DNA of 46,071 nucleotides from an uncultured Oribacterium sp. (GCA_900770445.1 CAAGKO010000018.1:1-46071); one strand, 5' to 3'. Numbered from the stretch's first letter, positions 16,116-24,847 are shown. Program-made: numbers and translations. Notes: generated by a model not told the origin, from the sequence alone.

Positions 16116-16339
16116 TGCGTGGCAGAGGACGAGGTTCAGACCCTTTAAGCCGAGGACGTGAAAAACCAAATCGGGCCTCTTAGCGGCACTTAGTACTATT
16201 TTCCTTAGCACCCTCTGCAACGCTGAGTTTTCATAAAGAAAACTCAGCGATTGCGGAGGGCTTAGTGCCGCTTAGAGGGCCGATTTGAGCTTTTTCCGCC
16301 GCAGGCGCCCAGGATCTGAACCTCGCCCTCTGCCACATA
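16116..16339. repeat. 224-nt imperfect palindrome between cbiK and dinB
   Basis: Three nested paired blocks share one centre. Outer arms 16116-16140/16315-16339 (25 nt, two mismatches, one of them G-T compatible); middle arms 16168-16193/16261-16286 (about 24 of 26 pair); inner arms 16211-16232/16238-16260 around the loop ATAAA (16233-16237). A 17-nt bulge lies at 16194-16210. CTTAG recurs in and around the middle arms. It lies between divergent genes, so it is not a simple shared terminator. A palindromic non-autonomous element (MITE-like) or a structured RNA are both possible. The rest of the 15,936-16,367 gap shows no gene. Confidence 0.75.
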
Positions 16340-16367
16340 CATCCCACTTCATCCGAAAGGAGGCCCG

Positions 16368-17843
16368 ATGGACCGCACGATCTTTCATATCGATGTCAAC
16401 TCCGCGTTCCTCAGCTGGTCCGCGGTGAAGCGCCTCCGCGAGGATCCGACAGCCCTCGACCTCCGCACGATCCCGTCCGCCGTCGGCGGCGATGTGAAAA
16501 CCCGCCACGGCATCATCACGGCACGCTCCCTCCCGGCGAAGCGTTACGGCATCCGGACGGCGATGCCCGTGGTGAAGGCCCTCGAGCTCTGCCCCTCCCT
16601 CGTCCTCGTGCCCTCCGACTTCGAGACCTACCGCGCATACTCCGCGGCCTTCCTCGAGATCCTGCACAGGTATGCCCCGGTCGTCGAGCAGCTCTCCATC
16701 GATGAAGCCTTCCTCGACATGACCGGCACAGAGCAGTCGATCCGAAGCGCCATCTTCGAGCAGATCGTCGCGGGGACACTGAGCGGCGAAAAGGCCACCG
16801 AGCTCCGGTCGCTTGCATTCCCTATGAATGCCGCGGTGCTCCTGAAGGACGAGATCCGCGACACCCTCGGCTTCACGGTCAATGTCGGTATCTCGAGCAA
16901 CACGCTCCTCGCGAAGATGGCCTCCGACCTCGAGAAGCCGGATAAGATCCACACGCTCTACCCGTCCGAGATCGAGACGAAGATGTGGCCGCTCCCGATC
17001 GGCGACCTCTACGGCTGCGGCAGCAAAACCGCGGAGAAGCTCCGGCGCATCGGCATCCATACGATCGGCGATGCGGCCCGCCTCGACCCGACGATCCTCA
17101 CCGGTCTTCTGGGTGCCAATGCAGGCAGCTATATTCATGCGGCCGCCCATGGCATCTCGACGCGCGCGGTATCTGCGGTGCAGGAGGAGGCGAAAAGCAT
17201 CTCGAACGAGATCACGACGACGGTAGATGTCGATGAGGATAATCTCGAGACCGAGGGCATGGAGATCTTGCGGGCGCTCGCGGTGAAGGTCGCGGGGCGG
17301 CTCCGGAAGCATGATTTCTACGCCGGCACGGTCGGCTTCTCGGCGAAGACCGATGATTTCCGACGGCGCTCGGTACAGCAGAAGCTGCCGGACCCGACGC
17401 AGGATCCGGAGAAGATCCTCGCAGTCGCCGTCACCCTCATGCATCAGCTGCTCGATGCGCCGGACGGCCTCTTCGGGCAGGGACGGAAGGTCCGACTGAT
17501 GTCGATCTTCACCGCGAACCTCGACCATGGCGATTTCCGTCAGATGACGCTCGAGGAGCTCACGGAAAACCGCGCGGAGATCGAGGCGGAGATCCGGGAC
17601 ACGCGCCGGAAAGCCGAGAAGGAGCGGAAGCTGCAGGCCCTGTCGAAGACCCTGCAGGAGCGCTTCGGTGCCGGCACGGTGCAGCGTGGGATGAAACTCG
17701 ACATGAAAACGGATACCACGACCGCGACGGATGGACGTCATACCGACTCCACCGCCACCGAAGCAGAGGCAGGGTCCCAGGCGAGCGGACCGCCTGCATT
17801 GGCCCATAAAACGACAACTGGAGGAGACGAATTCTATGATTAA
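16368..17843 (+). CDS. dinB: DNA polymerase IV (Y-family, DinB)
   Basis: 491 residues, longer than the usual 350-420. Catalytic motifs are FHIDVNSAFLSW (6-17, first Asp) and LSIDEAFLD (Asp-Glu pair near 108-110); the fingers motif LPAKRYGIRTAMPV and the HhH region GCGSKTAEKLRRIGIHTIGD follow. Extra length comes from an insertion of about 30 residues after SIDEAFLDMTG (ending near LAFPMNAAV) and from a charged, disordered tail after about 430. It copies past damaged template bases and uses the beta clamp. AAAGGAGG precedes the ATG. The last 8 nt overlap the next gene, so the two are translated in series. It is GC-rich like hflX. Confidence 0.95.
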   Translation: MDRTIFHIDVNSAFLSWSAVKRLREDPTALDLRTIPSAVGGDVKTRHGIITARSLPAKRYGIRTAMPVVKALELCPSLVLVPSDFETYRAYSAAFLEILHRYAPVVEQLSIDEAFLDMTGTEQSIRSAIFEQIVAGTLSGEKATELRSLAFPMNAAVLLKDEIRDTLGFTVNVGISSNTLLAKMASDLEKPDKIHTLYPSEIETKMWPLPIGDLYGCGSKTAEKLRRIGIHTIGDAARLDPTILTGLLGANAGSYIHAAAHGISTRAVSAVQEEAKSISNEITTTVDVDEDNLETEGMEILRALAVKVAGRLRKHDFYAGTVGFSAKTDDFRRRSVQQKLPDPTQDPEKILAVAVTLMHQLLDAPDGLFGQGRKVRLMSIFTANLDHGDFRQMTLEELTENRAEIEAEIRDTRRKAEKERKLQALSKTLQERFGAGTVQRGMKLDMKTDTTTATDGRHTDSTATEAEAGSQASGPPALAHKTTTGGDEFYD

Positions 17844-18747
17844 GATCATCTTTTTTGATATCGATGGCACGCTGCGGCCGTTCGAGACCGGACGGGTGCC
17901 GGCGTCGACGCAGGCGGCTCTCCGGCGGGCGCATGAGGCGGGGATCCTCTGTGCGATCGCGACGGGACGGCACTGGATGGAGATCCGGAACGAGAACCTC
18001 ACGGAGGGGATGCGCTTCGACGCCTTCGTCACCATGGACGGGGAGTTCTGCTATGTGCTGGATCCGAAGAAGGTGGATGCAGCAATCGCGCACGGAGAGC
18101 ATCTCCGGCACGATGAGCCATACCGCTTCGATGTGAAGGACAGCCCGGAGCCGATGGCATACTTCGATCCGCGGAACGGGCGCGTCGTGCAGCGCATCGA
18201 GATCCCGCGTTCGGCGGTGGAGAAGGTGCTGGCGCTCTGTGAGGAGCAGCCCTTCGCCTGCCTCTTCGAGGAGGAGCGTGCGATCTACGCAAATATGGTG
18301 ACGCCGGAGCTGCTTTCGGTGCTGAAGCACATCAACTCAACGCAGCCGCCGGTGCGACCGGTGCAGGAGGCGCTGGAGAATCCGATCTATATGATGATCC
18401 CGATCATGACACTGGATGAGGCGGACATCATGGAGGCGCGGGTGCCGGAGTGCGAGCTCGTGCGCTGGTCCGACGGTATGAGCTTCGATCTCACGAAGCA
18501 GGGCATCTCGAAGGTGTCGGGCATCGATGCGATCCTCGCGGAGTATGGTTTCTCGCTCGAGGAGGCGGCCGCGATCGGTGACGGCTGGAACGATGTCGGG
18601 ATGATCGGGCACTGCGGGCTCGGCATCGCGATGGGAAACGCGAAAAAGGAGTGTAAGGATGTCGCGGACTACATCTGCCCATCCATCCTCGAGGATGGCA
18701 TCGCGGATGCGATCGACTACATCCTAAAGCGGAATGCACAGGAGTAA
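17836..18747 (+). CDS. HAD-superfamily (Cof-type, IIB) phosphatase
   Basis: 303 residues. Motif I FFDIDGTLRPF (6-16) has the nucleophile Asp and the Asp two residues on; motif II is in CAIATGRHW; motif III/IV are the Lys of TKQGISKVSGI and GDGWNDVGMI near the C-terminus. The C2B-type cap between motifs II and III places it in the Cof/YbiV group, whose members dephosphorylate sugar phosphates, FMN or similar small molecules. Substrate is unknown. The ATG at 17836 has GGAGGAG upstream and lies inside the end of dinB, so translational coupling is likely. The functional link to a translesion polymerase is unclear. Confidence 0.9.
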   Translation: MIKIIFFDIDGTLRPFETGRVPASTQAALRRAHEAGILCAIATGRHWMEIRNENLTEGMRFDAFVTMDGEFCYVLDPKKVDAAIAHGEHLRHDEPYRFDVKDSPEPMAYFDPRNGRVVQRIEIPRSAVEKVLALCEEQPFACLFEEERAIYANMVTPELLSVLKHINSTQPPVRPVQEALENPIYMMIPIMTLDEADIMEARVPECELVRWSDGMSFDLTKQGISKVSGIDAILAEYGFSLEEAAAIGDGWNDVGMIGHCGLGIAMGNAKKECKDVADYICPSILEDGIADAIDYILKRNAQE

Positions 18748-18751
18748 CGTG

Positions 18752-18775
18752 AAAGAGCCCCCGGAGGGGCTCTTT
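18752..18775. terminator. Bidirectional terminator between convergent genes
   Basis: AAAGAGCCCC/GGGGCTCTTT perfect 10-bp arms with a 4-nt loop; the T-run is part of the stem on both strands. It lies 4 nt after the HAD gene and 15 nt before the sulfatase stop. Confidence 0.85.
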
Positions 18776-18790
18776 CTATCAGCTATCTGT

Positions 18791-20374
18791 TCACTTGGCG
18801 GCAGCGCGTGATTCGGCGGCTGCCTTTTCTTTTTTCTCTTTTTCTTTCAGCTCCTTCGCTTCTTTCGATTCGATGGCGGCCTGCTCGTCGATCTGGCCGA
18901 GCTGCTCCATGAGTGCCGACTTCTTCTCGAGTTCTTCCTTCTCCTTCGCGCGTCCGAACTGCTCGGAGAGCGTCGATACATCCGAGAAGAGATTCGTGCC
19001 GAGGCCGAGGCGGTTGCCTGTGATGTCGACACCGAGGGCCGCGAGGGTCGTCGGGAAATCATCGAAGGTCGTGAAGTCACGGCGCTCAGTACGGACTGGC
19101 TGAACGGCAGCATTGACATACGCCGTGTAGACGGTCCGCTCGTAGTTCTCCGGGACATCGTCACAGAAGTCGTGGTCCATGGTCGGGTGATCGCCGGAGA
19201 TGACGATCGTGGTGTCGGCGTACCAGTCCTGCTTCTTACACCAGTCGAGGAAGCTGCTGAGCTGCTTCGATGCGCAGGCGTAGACGTTCGCATACTGGTC
19301 ATCGAAGGTCGTCGGACAGAGCGGGCAGACGTAGCCGTCCGGGAAGTGCGTGTCGACGGTCAGCATCGTGAGGTTGAAGGGCTGCTCGCTGCTGCTGAGG
19401 CGGGTGAGCTCCTCCTGTGCGTACTCATAGAGCTTTCGGTCCTCGAAGCCCCAGTTGACCCAGTAGTTCGCCGGGAACTTGTGCTGGTTTTTCCAGTAGC
19501 TGAAGTCCTTGATGGCGTAGTTTCCGTGGGTCTGGAAGTAGAGCTTGCGACCGCCGAAGTAGCCGACAGAGCCGAGCATCAGTTCCTGGGTGTAGCCCTG
19601 CTTCTCGAGGATATCGCCGATCGTGAGGATGTCCGGGAAGAAGGATTTCTGCGAGTCCATCGCATTCTGATCGATAGAGATCTTCAGCGGAAGTCCGGAG
19701 GTCTGTGCGAACATGGCGCCCATCGTCCAGGTCGCACCCGGCATGGCGTAGCCACCGTTGAGGGTGGGTGCCGCACCCGAAAAATCTTCATGCTCCTCGG
19801 CGATCTTCGTGAGCTCCGGGATCGTGTTCTGCGGGAAGGCACCGCCGGATGCCTGGTCGGCGAAGGTCACCTCGGTGGACTCCATGAAGATGTAGATGAG
19901 GTTCCGCTTCTTCTCCGGGAAGCGAAGCATCACATTCTTCGGGTCGACGTAGTGATCGTCGATGAAGCGGGAGGTCTCGAGCTGCGACTTGATGTAGGTG
20001 CCGATGTCGAGGTCGTCCCAGGCATCCACCACGGTGAAGCCGGTGGTGAAGAAGGCGGCGAGCAGGGCCAGCGTCACGAGCTTCCGATAGTTCTGTTTAT
20101 GCCGGCAGACGATGAAGATCGCGATGATGACGATCGCGATGATCGCGGCCGGAATCGCACATTTCAGGATGTACTCGTGCACCATCGCGGTGCTGCTGCC
20201 CTGGAGCGGCGCGAAGAGGTGATACAGGACCTCGTCCACGGTGAGCTCCGACCAGGTATTCATGAGCCAGCGCAGGCTGAACAGGAGGAGGGATGAAAAA
20301 AAGGACAGAATCACCGCTGCGACGGTCGTCATATCCAGGACGGCGGTTCTGTGTCTATGGTAAAAACGCTTCAT
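18791..20374 (-). CDS. LTA synthase / phosphoglycerol transferase-like sulfatase-fold membrane enzyme
   Basis: 527 residues. Three hydrophobic spans (about 13-38, 70-88 and 96-112) precede an extracytoplasmic sulfatase-fold domain. The nucleophile region is IFMESTEVTF (Thr or Ser in MEST), followed by DTHFPDG and the metal site ISGDHPTMDH. This is the alkaline-phosphatase superfamily layout of LtaS and OpgB/MdoB, which move glycerol-phosphate from phosphatidylglycerol onto an acceptor. LtaS proper has five membrane spans, so this shorter form may decorate another polymer. The last 55 residues are Lys/Glu/Ala-rich and probably a disordered or coiled tail. GAGG lies 8 nt before the ATG. The acceptor is not known. 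Confidence 0.85.
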   Translation of the reverse strand: MKRFYHRHRTAVLDMTTVAAVILSFFSSLLLFSLRWLMNTWSELTVDEVLYHLFAPLQGSSTAMVHEYILKCAIPAAIIAIVIIAIFIVCRHKQNYRKLVTLALLAAFFTTGFTVVDAWDDLDIGTYIKSQLETSRFIDDHYVDPKNVMLRFPEKKRNLIYIFMESTEVTFADQASGGAFPQNTIPELTKIAEEHEDFSGAAPTLNGGYAMPGATWTMGAMFAQTSGLPLKISIDQNAMDSQKSFFPDILTIGDILEKQGYTQELMLGSVGYFGGRKLYFQTHGNYAIKDFSYWKNQHKFPANYWVNWGFEDRKLYEYAQEELTRLSSSEQPFNLTMLTVDTHFPDGYVCPLCPTTFDDQYANVYACASKQLSSFLDWCKKQDWYADTTIVISGDHPTMDHDFCDDVPENYERTVYTAYVNAAVQPVRTERRDFTTFDDFPTTLAALGVDITGNRLGLGTNLFSDVSTLSEQFGRAKEKEELEKKSALMEQLGQIDEQAAIESKEAKELKEKEKKEKAAAESRAAAK

Positions 20375-20596
20375 GATAAAGCCTCGGTTAAGGATTTCTA
20401 CAGATCAACACCGGAGGACGCGGATCCACGCTGCCCTCGATGTTTTTCGGTCAATGTATACATGCGGCGCCCGGCCTTCTGTATACCATTCAAATCGACT
20501 TCTAGTGTAGTCATCCCGAAACGTCTTCACAATGTGCAGAAATCTCTAAGATTTTTGCTTTTTACATACTCTTTTCTAAAATTTCACTAAATATAA

Positions 20597-20786
20597 TTGA
20601 CGACCTTTCGTACATTCGTATATAGTTTTGGTAACTACGAGCAGCTATACGCGATGCAGGCTCTGTTCTGAAACTTCTGAACGAAACCTGCGACGTATGG
20701 ACCGCACTGCAGTAACTGCAGGCGGCGCCCGTGTTCACTTATTCTGTTTTTTGTCTCGATGCCTTGCATCAGAAAGGAATATACCG
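20597..20786 (+). promoter_or_regulatory. Promoter and structured leader of the HD gene
   Basis: TTGACG (20597-20602), then TATATA (20619, 16-bp spacer) or TATAGT (20621, 18 bp), gives a start near 20632 and a leader of about 155 nt. The leader can form GCAGG/CCTGC with an inner GTTC/GAAC helix (about 20655-20691), then CCGC-CTGCAG-TAA-CTGCAG-GCGG, then TGTTTTTTG near 20751. I do not recognise a known riboswitch class. The remaining part of the gap (20,375-20,596) is AT-rich at its right end and shows no gene. Confidence 0.5.
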
Positions 20787-21323
20787 ATGGTTTTAAATGA
20801 TGACGCAGTGCAGTTTGCGAAGCAGTACCCGTCGATCACCGAGAACCGTGCGTATCGAAAGCTCCTGTCCGTGCCTCGTCACGGCAGCACGAACACCTAC
20901 GATCACTCGGTCCGTGTCGCGAAGATGGCGGCCGCGATCGCGCCGCATATCGGTGTCGATCCGGACAGTGCCGCACGTGTAGGTCTTCTGCATGATTTCT
21001 GCCTGATTGATTATCATAAGGTGGATAAGACCATCCATGACGGCCGCTGGTACTGCTTCTATCACCCGGAAGACGCGGTGGAAAATGCAGAGAAGGAAGG
21101 CTTCTACCTTTCCTATAAGGAGAAGCGTGCGATCTGGAGCCACATGTTCCCTCTCTCCACCTCGATTCCGACCTCCCGTCTCGGCTGTATCCTGACCCTC
21201 AGCGACAAGACCGTCGCTGCGCAGGAGTCTCTCGCAAACGCCGTCGAGGGCTGGGCACGCCTCTGCTTCCTGCTGAACCGTGGCCGCCTCCGCGTCGCAC
21301 GCGTCGTACGCCGCAGCCACTGA
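20787..21323 (+). CDS. HD-domain phosphohydrolase
   Basis: 178 residues from the ATG at 20787, preceded by AAAGGA; a longer frame from 20628 would be translated through the leader and has no ribosome site. HD signature residues are YDHSVRVA (about 40-47), GLLHDFCLIDYHK (His-Asp pair, about 67-79), HPEDAV and IWSHMFP. The spacing fits small metal-dependent HD hydrolases acting on nucleotides or phospho-compounds. Similar stand-alone genes are common in Lachnospiraceae. The C-terminus is rich in Arg (NRGRLRVARVVRRSH) and may bind nucleic acid or a membrane; that is speculation. Substrate unknown. Confidence 0.85.
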   Translation: MVLNDDAVQFAKQYPSITENRAYRKLLSVPRHGSTNTYDHSVRVAKMAAAIAPHIGVDPDSAARVGLLHDFCLIDYHKVDKTIHDGRWYCFYHPEDAVENAEKEGFYLSYKEKRAIWSHMFPLSTSIPTSRLGCILTLSDKTVAAQESLANAVEGWARLCFLLNRGRLRVARVVRRSH

Positions 21324-21398
21324 TCAGATTCAGTCGACAGGGTTTCGAGGACGAGCACCAGAAGCTGCACTTCGTACAGGATGAAATGAAGAATTTAA

Positions 21399-21422
21399 AT
21401 CTCCCGGAGCAATCCGGGAGAT
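21399..21422 (+). terminator. Terminator of the HD gene
   Basis: A perfect 9-bp stem (ATCTCCCGG/CCGGGAGAT) with a 6-nt loop is followed by TTTTTC. It ends only about 26 nt before the rsmA start codon. Confidence 0.9.
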
Positions 21423-21432
21423 TTTTTCTATA

Positions 21433-21452
21433 AATTATGGTACACTACGCCT
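21433..21452 (+). promoter_or_regulatory. Extended -10 promoter of rsmA, possibly leaderless
   Basis: TATGGTACACT contains TG-G-TACACT, an extended -10 with TACACT at 21441-21446. The predicted start falls at about 21453, on the A of the rsmA ATG. No -35 match and no Shine-Dalgarno sequence fit in the 26 nt left after the terminator. Confidence 0.5.
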
Positions 21453-22328
21453 ATGAATAAATTAATCAACCCACAGGAAACCATCAAAATCATACAGAAG
21501 AACGATTTCCGCTTCCAGAAGCGCTTCGGTCAGAACTTCCTGATCGACGAAAACGTGCTCCAGAACATCATCCGGAGCTCGGAAATCACGAAGGACGACT
21601 GTGTCCTCGAGATCGGACCCGGCATCGGCACGATGACCCAGGCACTCGCAGAGGCGGCCGGCCATGTCGTCGCCGTCGAGATCGACGCGAACCTCATCCC
21701 GATCCTCCACGAGACCTTACAGTCCTATGACAATGTCTCCATCATCCACAATGATGTACTGAAGCTCGATCTCCACGAGGTCATCGCGACCTATAACCAC
21801 GGAAATCCGGTGAAGGTCGTCGCGAATCTTCCTTACTACATCACGACCCCGATCATCATGGGCCTCTTCGAGAGCCATGCACCGATCCAGTCGATCACTG
21901 TCATGGTACAGAAGGAAGTCGCGGATCGTATGCAGTCAGGACTAGGCACGAAGGATTACGGTGCCCTCTCCCTCGCGGTGCAGTACTACGCCGAGCCGGA
22001 CATCATCCAGGAGGTGCCACCACACTGCTTCATCCCTCGCCCGAATGTCGGCTCCGCCGTCATCCGGCTGAAGCGCTACGCAGAACCACCGGTACAGGTC
22101 GAGGACGAGCGCTGGATGTTCCAGATCATCAAGGCCGCCTTCGGACAGCGCCGGAAGACACTGCTGAACGCACTCTCTTCCCTCGCCTCCATCCCGAAGG
22201 ACGCCACCCGTGAAGCCCTCGCCTCCCTCGGCCTCTCCGAGACCATCCGCGGCGAAGCCCTCACCCTCGCACAGTTCGCTGCACTCGCAGACGCACTGTC
22301 GGACTTCTATCAGACACAGCCGAAATAA
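21453..22328 (+). CDS. rsmA: 16S rRNA (adenine1518-N6/adenine1519-N6)-dimethyltransferase
   Basis: 291 residues, usual for RsmA/KsgA. The N-terminal signature is FRFQKRFGQNFLID (about 17-30). The SAM site is LEIGPGIGTMTQAL (about 52-65), followed by the Glu in VVAVEID, and the catalytic NLPYYITTPI (NLPY, about 126-135). The C-terminal domain (about 210-285) binds the ribosome. It dimethylates two adenines in helix 45 during 30S maturation. The start is fixed by the family's N-terminus, yet no ribosome site precedes it. In many Firmicutes this gene is also near oriC (often with rnmV), so the location is ordinary. Confidence 0.97.
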   Translation: MNKLINPQETIKIIQKNDFRFQKRFGQNFLIDENVLQNIIRSSEITKDDCVLEIGPGIGTMTQALAEAAGHVVAVEIDANLIPILHETLQSYDNVSIIHNDVLKLDLHEVIATYNHGNPVKVVANLPYYITTPIIMGLFESHAPIQSITVMVQKEVADRMQSGLGTKDYGALSLAVQYYAEPDIIQEVPPHCFIPRPNVGSAVIRLKRYAEPPVQVEDERWMFQIIKAAFGQRRKTLLNALSSLASIPKDATREALASLGLSETIRGEALTLAQFAALADALSDFYQTQPK

Positions 22329-22330
22329 AG

Positions 22331-22360
22331 AAAGCCCGGAGGCAGATGCCTCCGGGCTTT
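22331..22360. terminator. Bidirectional terminator between rsmA and the convergent 827-residue protein gene
   Basis: Fourteen-base arms (AAAGCCCGGAGGCA/TGCCTCCGGGCTTT) with a tiny loop. T-rich tails occur on both sides (CTTTTATT on plus, CTTTCTTT on minus). Confidence 0.9.
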
Positions 22361-22363
22361 TAT

Positions 22364-24847
22364 TCAGGTTTTGTGCGGCACGATCCCGACGAATCGATTA
22401 CCATCCTGCCGGAACATCGCTTCCGCGTCCTCTCTTCCGACGACATTCTGGCTTCCGCTCACCGGATCCACCAGACGGATATTGAAGGAGTCATAGCAGT
22501 AGATCAGATAGCAGCTGTCCCCGAGATACGCGATCAGCGGATAGCCCTTATTCAGGAAGTACAGGGCGGAACTGAGGTCCATGCCATAAGCATTGACCAT
22601 GCTGTAGGCATCATAGGTGTCGATCGTGGTCAGCTTCGAGAGCTTCGTAAGCGGCTCCTCGGCGAGGGCCGTCGCGTTCCGGATCGTCACCATCGTACTC
22701 TTATCCACACGATTCCATACGAATTCCCCATCGGCGGTAAGGACGTAGCCGAAGTCATCATACACGAGCTCGTACGCCTCTTCGAGCGTCCTAGTACGGC
22801 CCTGAAAATGACCATGCGCGTAGGCATAGAACATCGGCATCGCATTTTTATCCTCCGTGATGTTGAGGTCGAGGGCAGAGGCACGCTCAAGGGAGAGGTT
22901 CTTCGGCGTCGTGCTCCGCACATGCTTCGTGCCGAGGTCTTTGATCTCGATGTACCATACCTTCTGAAGAATCTTATCCGTGTACGAGCCGACACCACGA
23001 AGTCTCGCATCGCTCTGTTCACGATTCGAGATGATGGTATCCTCGCCGGCAGCCTCATAGCGTCCCCCCTCGACCGGGCGGATCTTATCGAAGTGAATGC
23101 GGGTACCACTCACACGCACATTCGTGAAGAGCAGTCCATCCTTCGCATAGCTCGTTTTATCGCTGAGATCCGGTCCGATGATGTGGATCTCGCTGATCGG
23201 GATCTTATGCTTCTCGGTATAGATGCTGGCGTAAGCCGGATTGATGACACCATAAATCAGGTCATCCTGGTTGAAGCCGATCACACGGAGATATCCACCG
23301 CCCTGGATCTCGCTGGACTGATTGCTCTCGAGATTTACGAGTGTGATCTTCCCGGCGTGATAGATGTCCTCCGCATCCGGATTCTGATAAGCGATGTACT
23401 GCTGCGTATCCGAGCTTGCGAAGCCCGACTCCTGCAATCCTGTCGCAATCGTGACGACCTCTAGGCTGTTTGTATCGATGCCATAGATGCTGCCGCCATA
23501 GTACAGGTACAGGAGTCCGTCACCGGACAGGTAGGCGAGCTGCTCGATATTCCAGCGGATCTGCTCATATACCTCTGGAATCGCGATGAAGAAGTTCTCC
23601 GTCACCGTATCATCCGAACTGTCATAGCGGTAGTACAGGATACCGTTATACCCCTCATGGCTTCCCCGGTTCACATAACCATAGACGAGGAAATCCACAT
23701 CGCCTTTATCGGACACCGACAGGATCTTGATGTCATGCTGATCATAGTCTGCACGGACACCATCATCCGTATCCGAGCGGTAGCTGAAGATATTCACCGC
23801 ATGTCCGCTCTTCGAGGACTGATCGTAACGCCAGAGCCCCTGATCCGTCTTAAACGCGATATAATGCTCATTTTCCGACTTCTGCACGGCGATATCATCC
23901 GTATTTCCGACACCGAGCGTGATCCGCTTCCCTTCGAAATCTTCGCTGTTACCATCGAAGATCTGATGTGTCGTCCGGTCGAAATCCATCATGTAGACAC
24001 GCTCCGAATCGTTTCGGAAGACGAAGTTATCCTCATTCAGAAAGTGCTTCTCCTCGTCGTTTTCATCCGTCATATACGACTCGTAGCTGATCTGAATCTC
24101 GCCCATCATGCCGTCAAATTCCCGGAGCGTCATATAGAAGTTTCCCTTCGGCTGCATCCCGGTCTTGCCCCAGGTGATCTGACTGTAGCTCGAGTGCAGA
24201 TCGACATGCCCGAGACTCGAATTATCCGCCGTATCCTTCGTTTCGAGATAGGTCGTGATATCCTTGCTGTTCGCAGGATTGAAGCTGCCTGTCGTGAACT
24301 TTAACGCAACATCCTCCATCGCCTTCGTGTAATCACGATCTGTCCAGAGGATACGTGTATAGTAGTTCAGCGTGTGGGCACCCGTCTCGAGCGTGATATG
24401 CAGAAGATACGCCTGATCCTTATTGATGAGATTCTGAATCGGCAGAACGAGGCTTGCGTTACCATCACTCCGGCTGATGTCGGAGACCGTTCCCTTTTCG
24501 ATGAGATGGCTGAGGTCCAGTGTACGGATCTCGTAGCTGGCCGAAGCCACCATGTTATCGTACTCCTGCACGACGAGCTTCAGCTGACGGTCCTGTGGCA
24601 GCACCGTAATCATATCGCGGGCCGCCTGCTTTCCCATATCCTGCAGATAGGCATGCATCGGATTCATGAGGTAATCGCCGCTCGACACATAGGCCACCGG
24701 CAGACTCGGCTCATCCATCGTAGAGTACACCGTATTCTGCCGCTCCATCGAGTGGTAGGAGCGGTAAAAATAGAGAATGAGTGCGATCAGAAATACCGCA
24801 CCCATCGCCAGAAATTTTTTCAGTTTTTTTCGTGTCTGTTTTTTCAC
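22364..24847 (-). CDS. Membrane-anchored extracytoplasmic protein of unknown function in the par operon
   Basis: 827 residues. A basic N-terminus and one membrane span (about 12-28) anchor a large outside portion. I do not recognise residues 30-690 as a named family; alternating beta strands, with repeated phrases such as YHAGKITLVNLES and GLWRYDQSSKSG, suggest a beta-propeller-like region. The last 135 residues (from YELVYDDFGYVLTADGEF to the end) read like the papain-like C39 peptidase fold: ALYFLNKGYPLIAYLGD, then YDSFNIRLVDPVSG, then DGNRFVGIV. The usual catalytic His position appears to be Tyr, so any peptidase activity is doubtful. Its start overlaps the DUF4446 stop in ATGA, making it the last gene of parA-parB-DUF4446. 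A link between chromosome segregation and the cell surface is only suggested by position. Confidence 0.75.
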   Translation of the reverse strand: MKKQTRKKLKKFLAMGAVFLIALILYFYRSYHSMERQNTVYSTMDEPSLPVAYVSSGDYLMNPMHAYLQDMGKQAARDMITVLPQDRQLKLVVQEYDNMVASASYEIRTLDLSHLIEKGTVSDISRSDGNASLVLPIQNLINKDQAYLLHITLETGAHTLNYYTRILWTDRDYTKAMEDVALKFTTGSFNPANSKDITTYLETKDTADNSSLGHVDLHSSYSQITWGKTGMQPKGNFYMTLREFDGMMGEIQISYESYMTDENDEEKHFLNEDNFVFRNDSERVYMMDFDRTTHQIFDGNSEDFEGKRITLGVGNTDDIAVQKSENEHYIAFKTDQGLWRYDQSSKSGHAVNIFSYRSDTDDGVRADYDQHDIKILSVSDKGDVDFLVYGYVNRGSHEGYNGILYYRYDSSDDTVTENFFIAIPEVYEQIRWNIEQLAYLSGDGLLYLYYGGSIYGIDTNSLEVVTIATGLQESGFASSDTQQYIAYQNPDAEDIYHAGKITLVNLESNQSSEIQGGGYLRVIGFNQDDLIYGVINPAYASIYTEKHKIPISEIHIIGPDLSDKTSYAKDGLLFTNVRVSGTRIHFDKIRPVEGGRYEAAGEDTIISNREQSDARLRGVGSYTDKILQKVWYIEIKDLGTKHVRSTTPKNLSLERASALDLNITEDKNAMPMFYAYAHGHFQGRTRTLEEAYELVYDDFGYVLTADGEFVWNRVDKSTMVTIRNATALAEEPLTKLSKLTTIDTYDAYSMVNAYGMDLSSALYFLNKGYPLIAYLGDSCYLIYCYDSFNIRLVDPVSGSQNVVGREDAEAMFRQDGNRFVGIVPHKT

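Noticed and set aside
16272..18035. A 587-codon minus-strand frame opposite dinB
   Set aside because: Antisense to DinB and running into the palindrome; product is Arg-rich without a recognisable domain.
20632..20786. Known riboswitch (THF, SAM or guanidine class) upstream of the HD gene
   Set aside because: Conserved cores of these classes are not seen; reported only as an unassigned structured leader.
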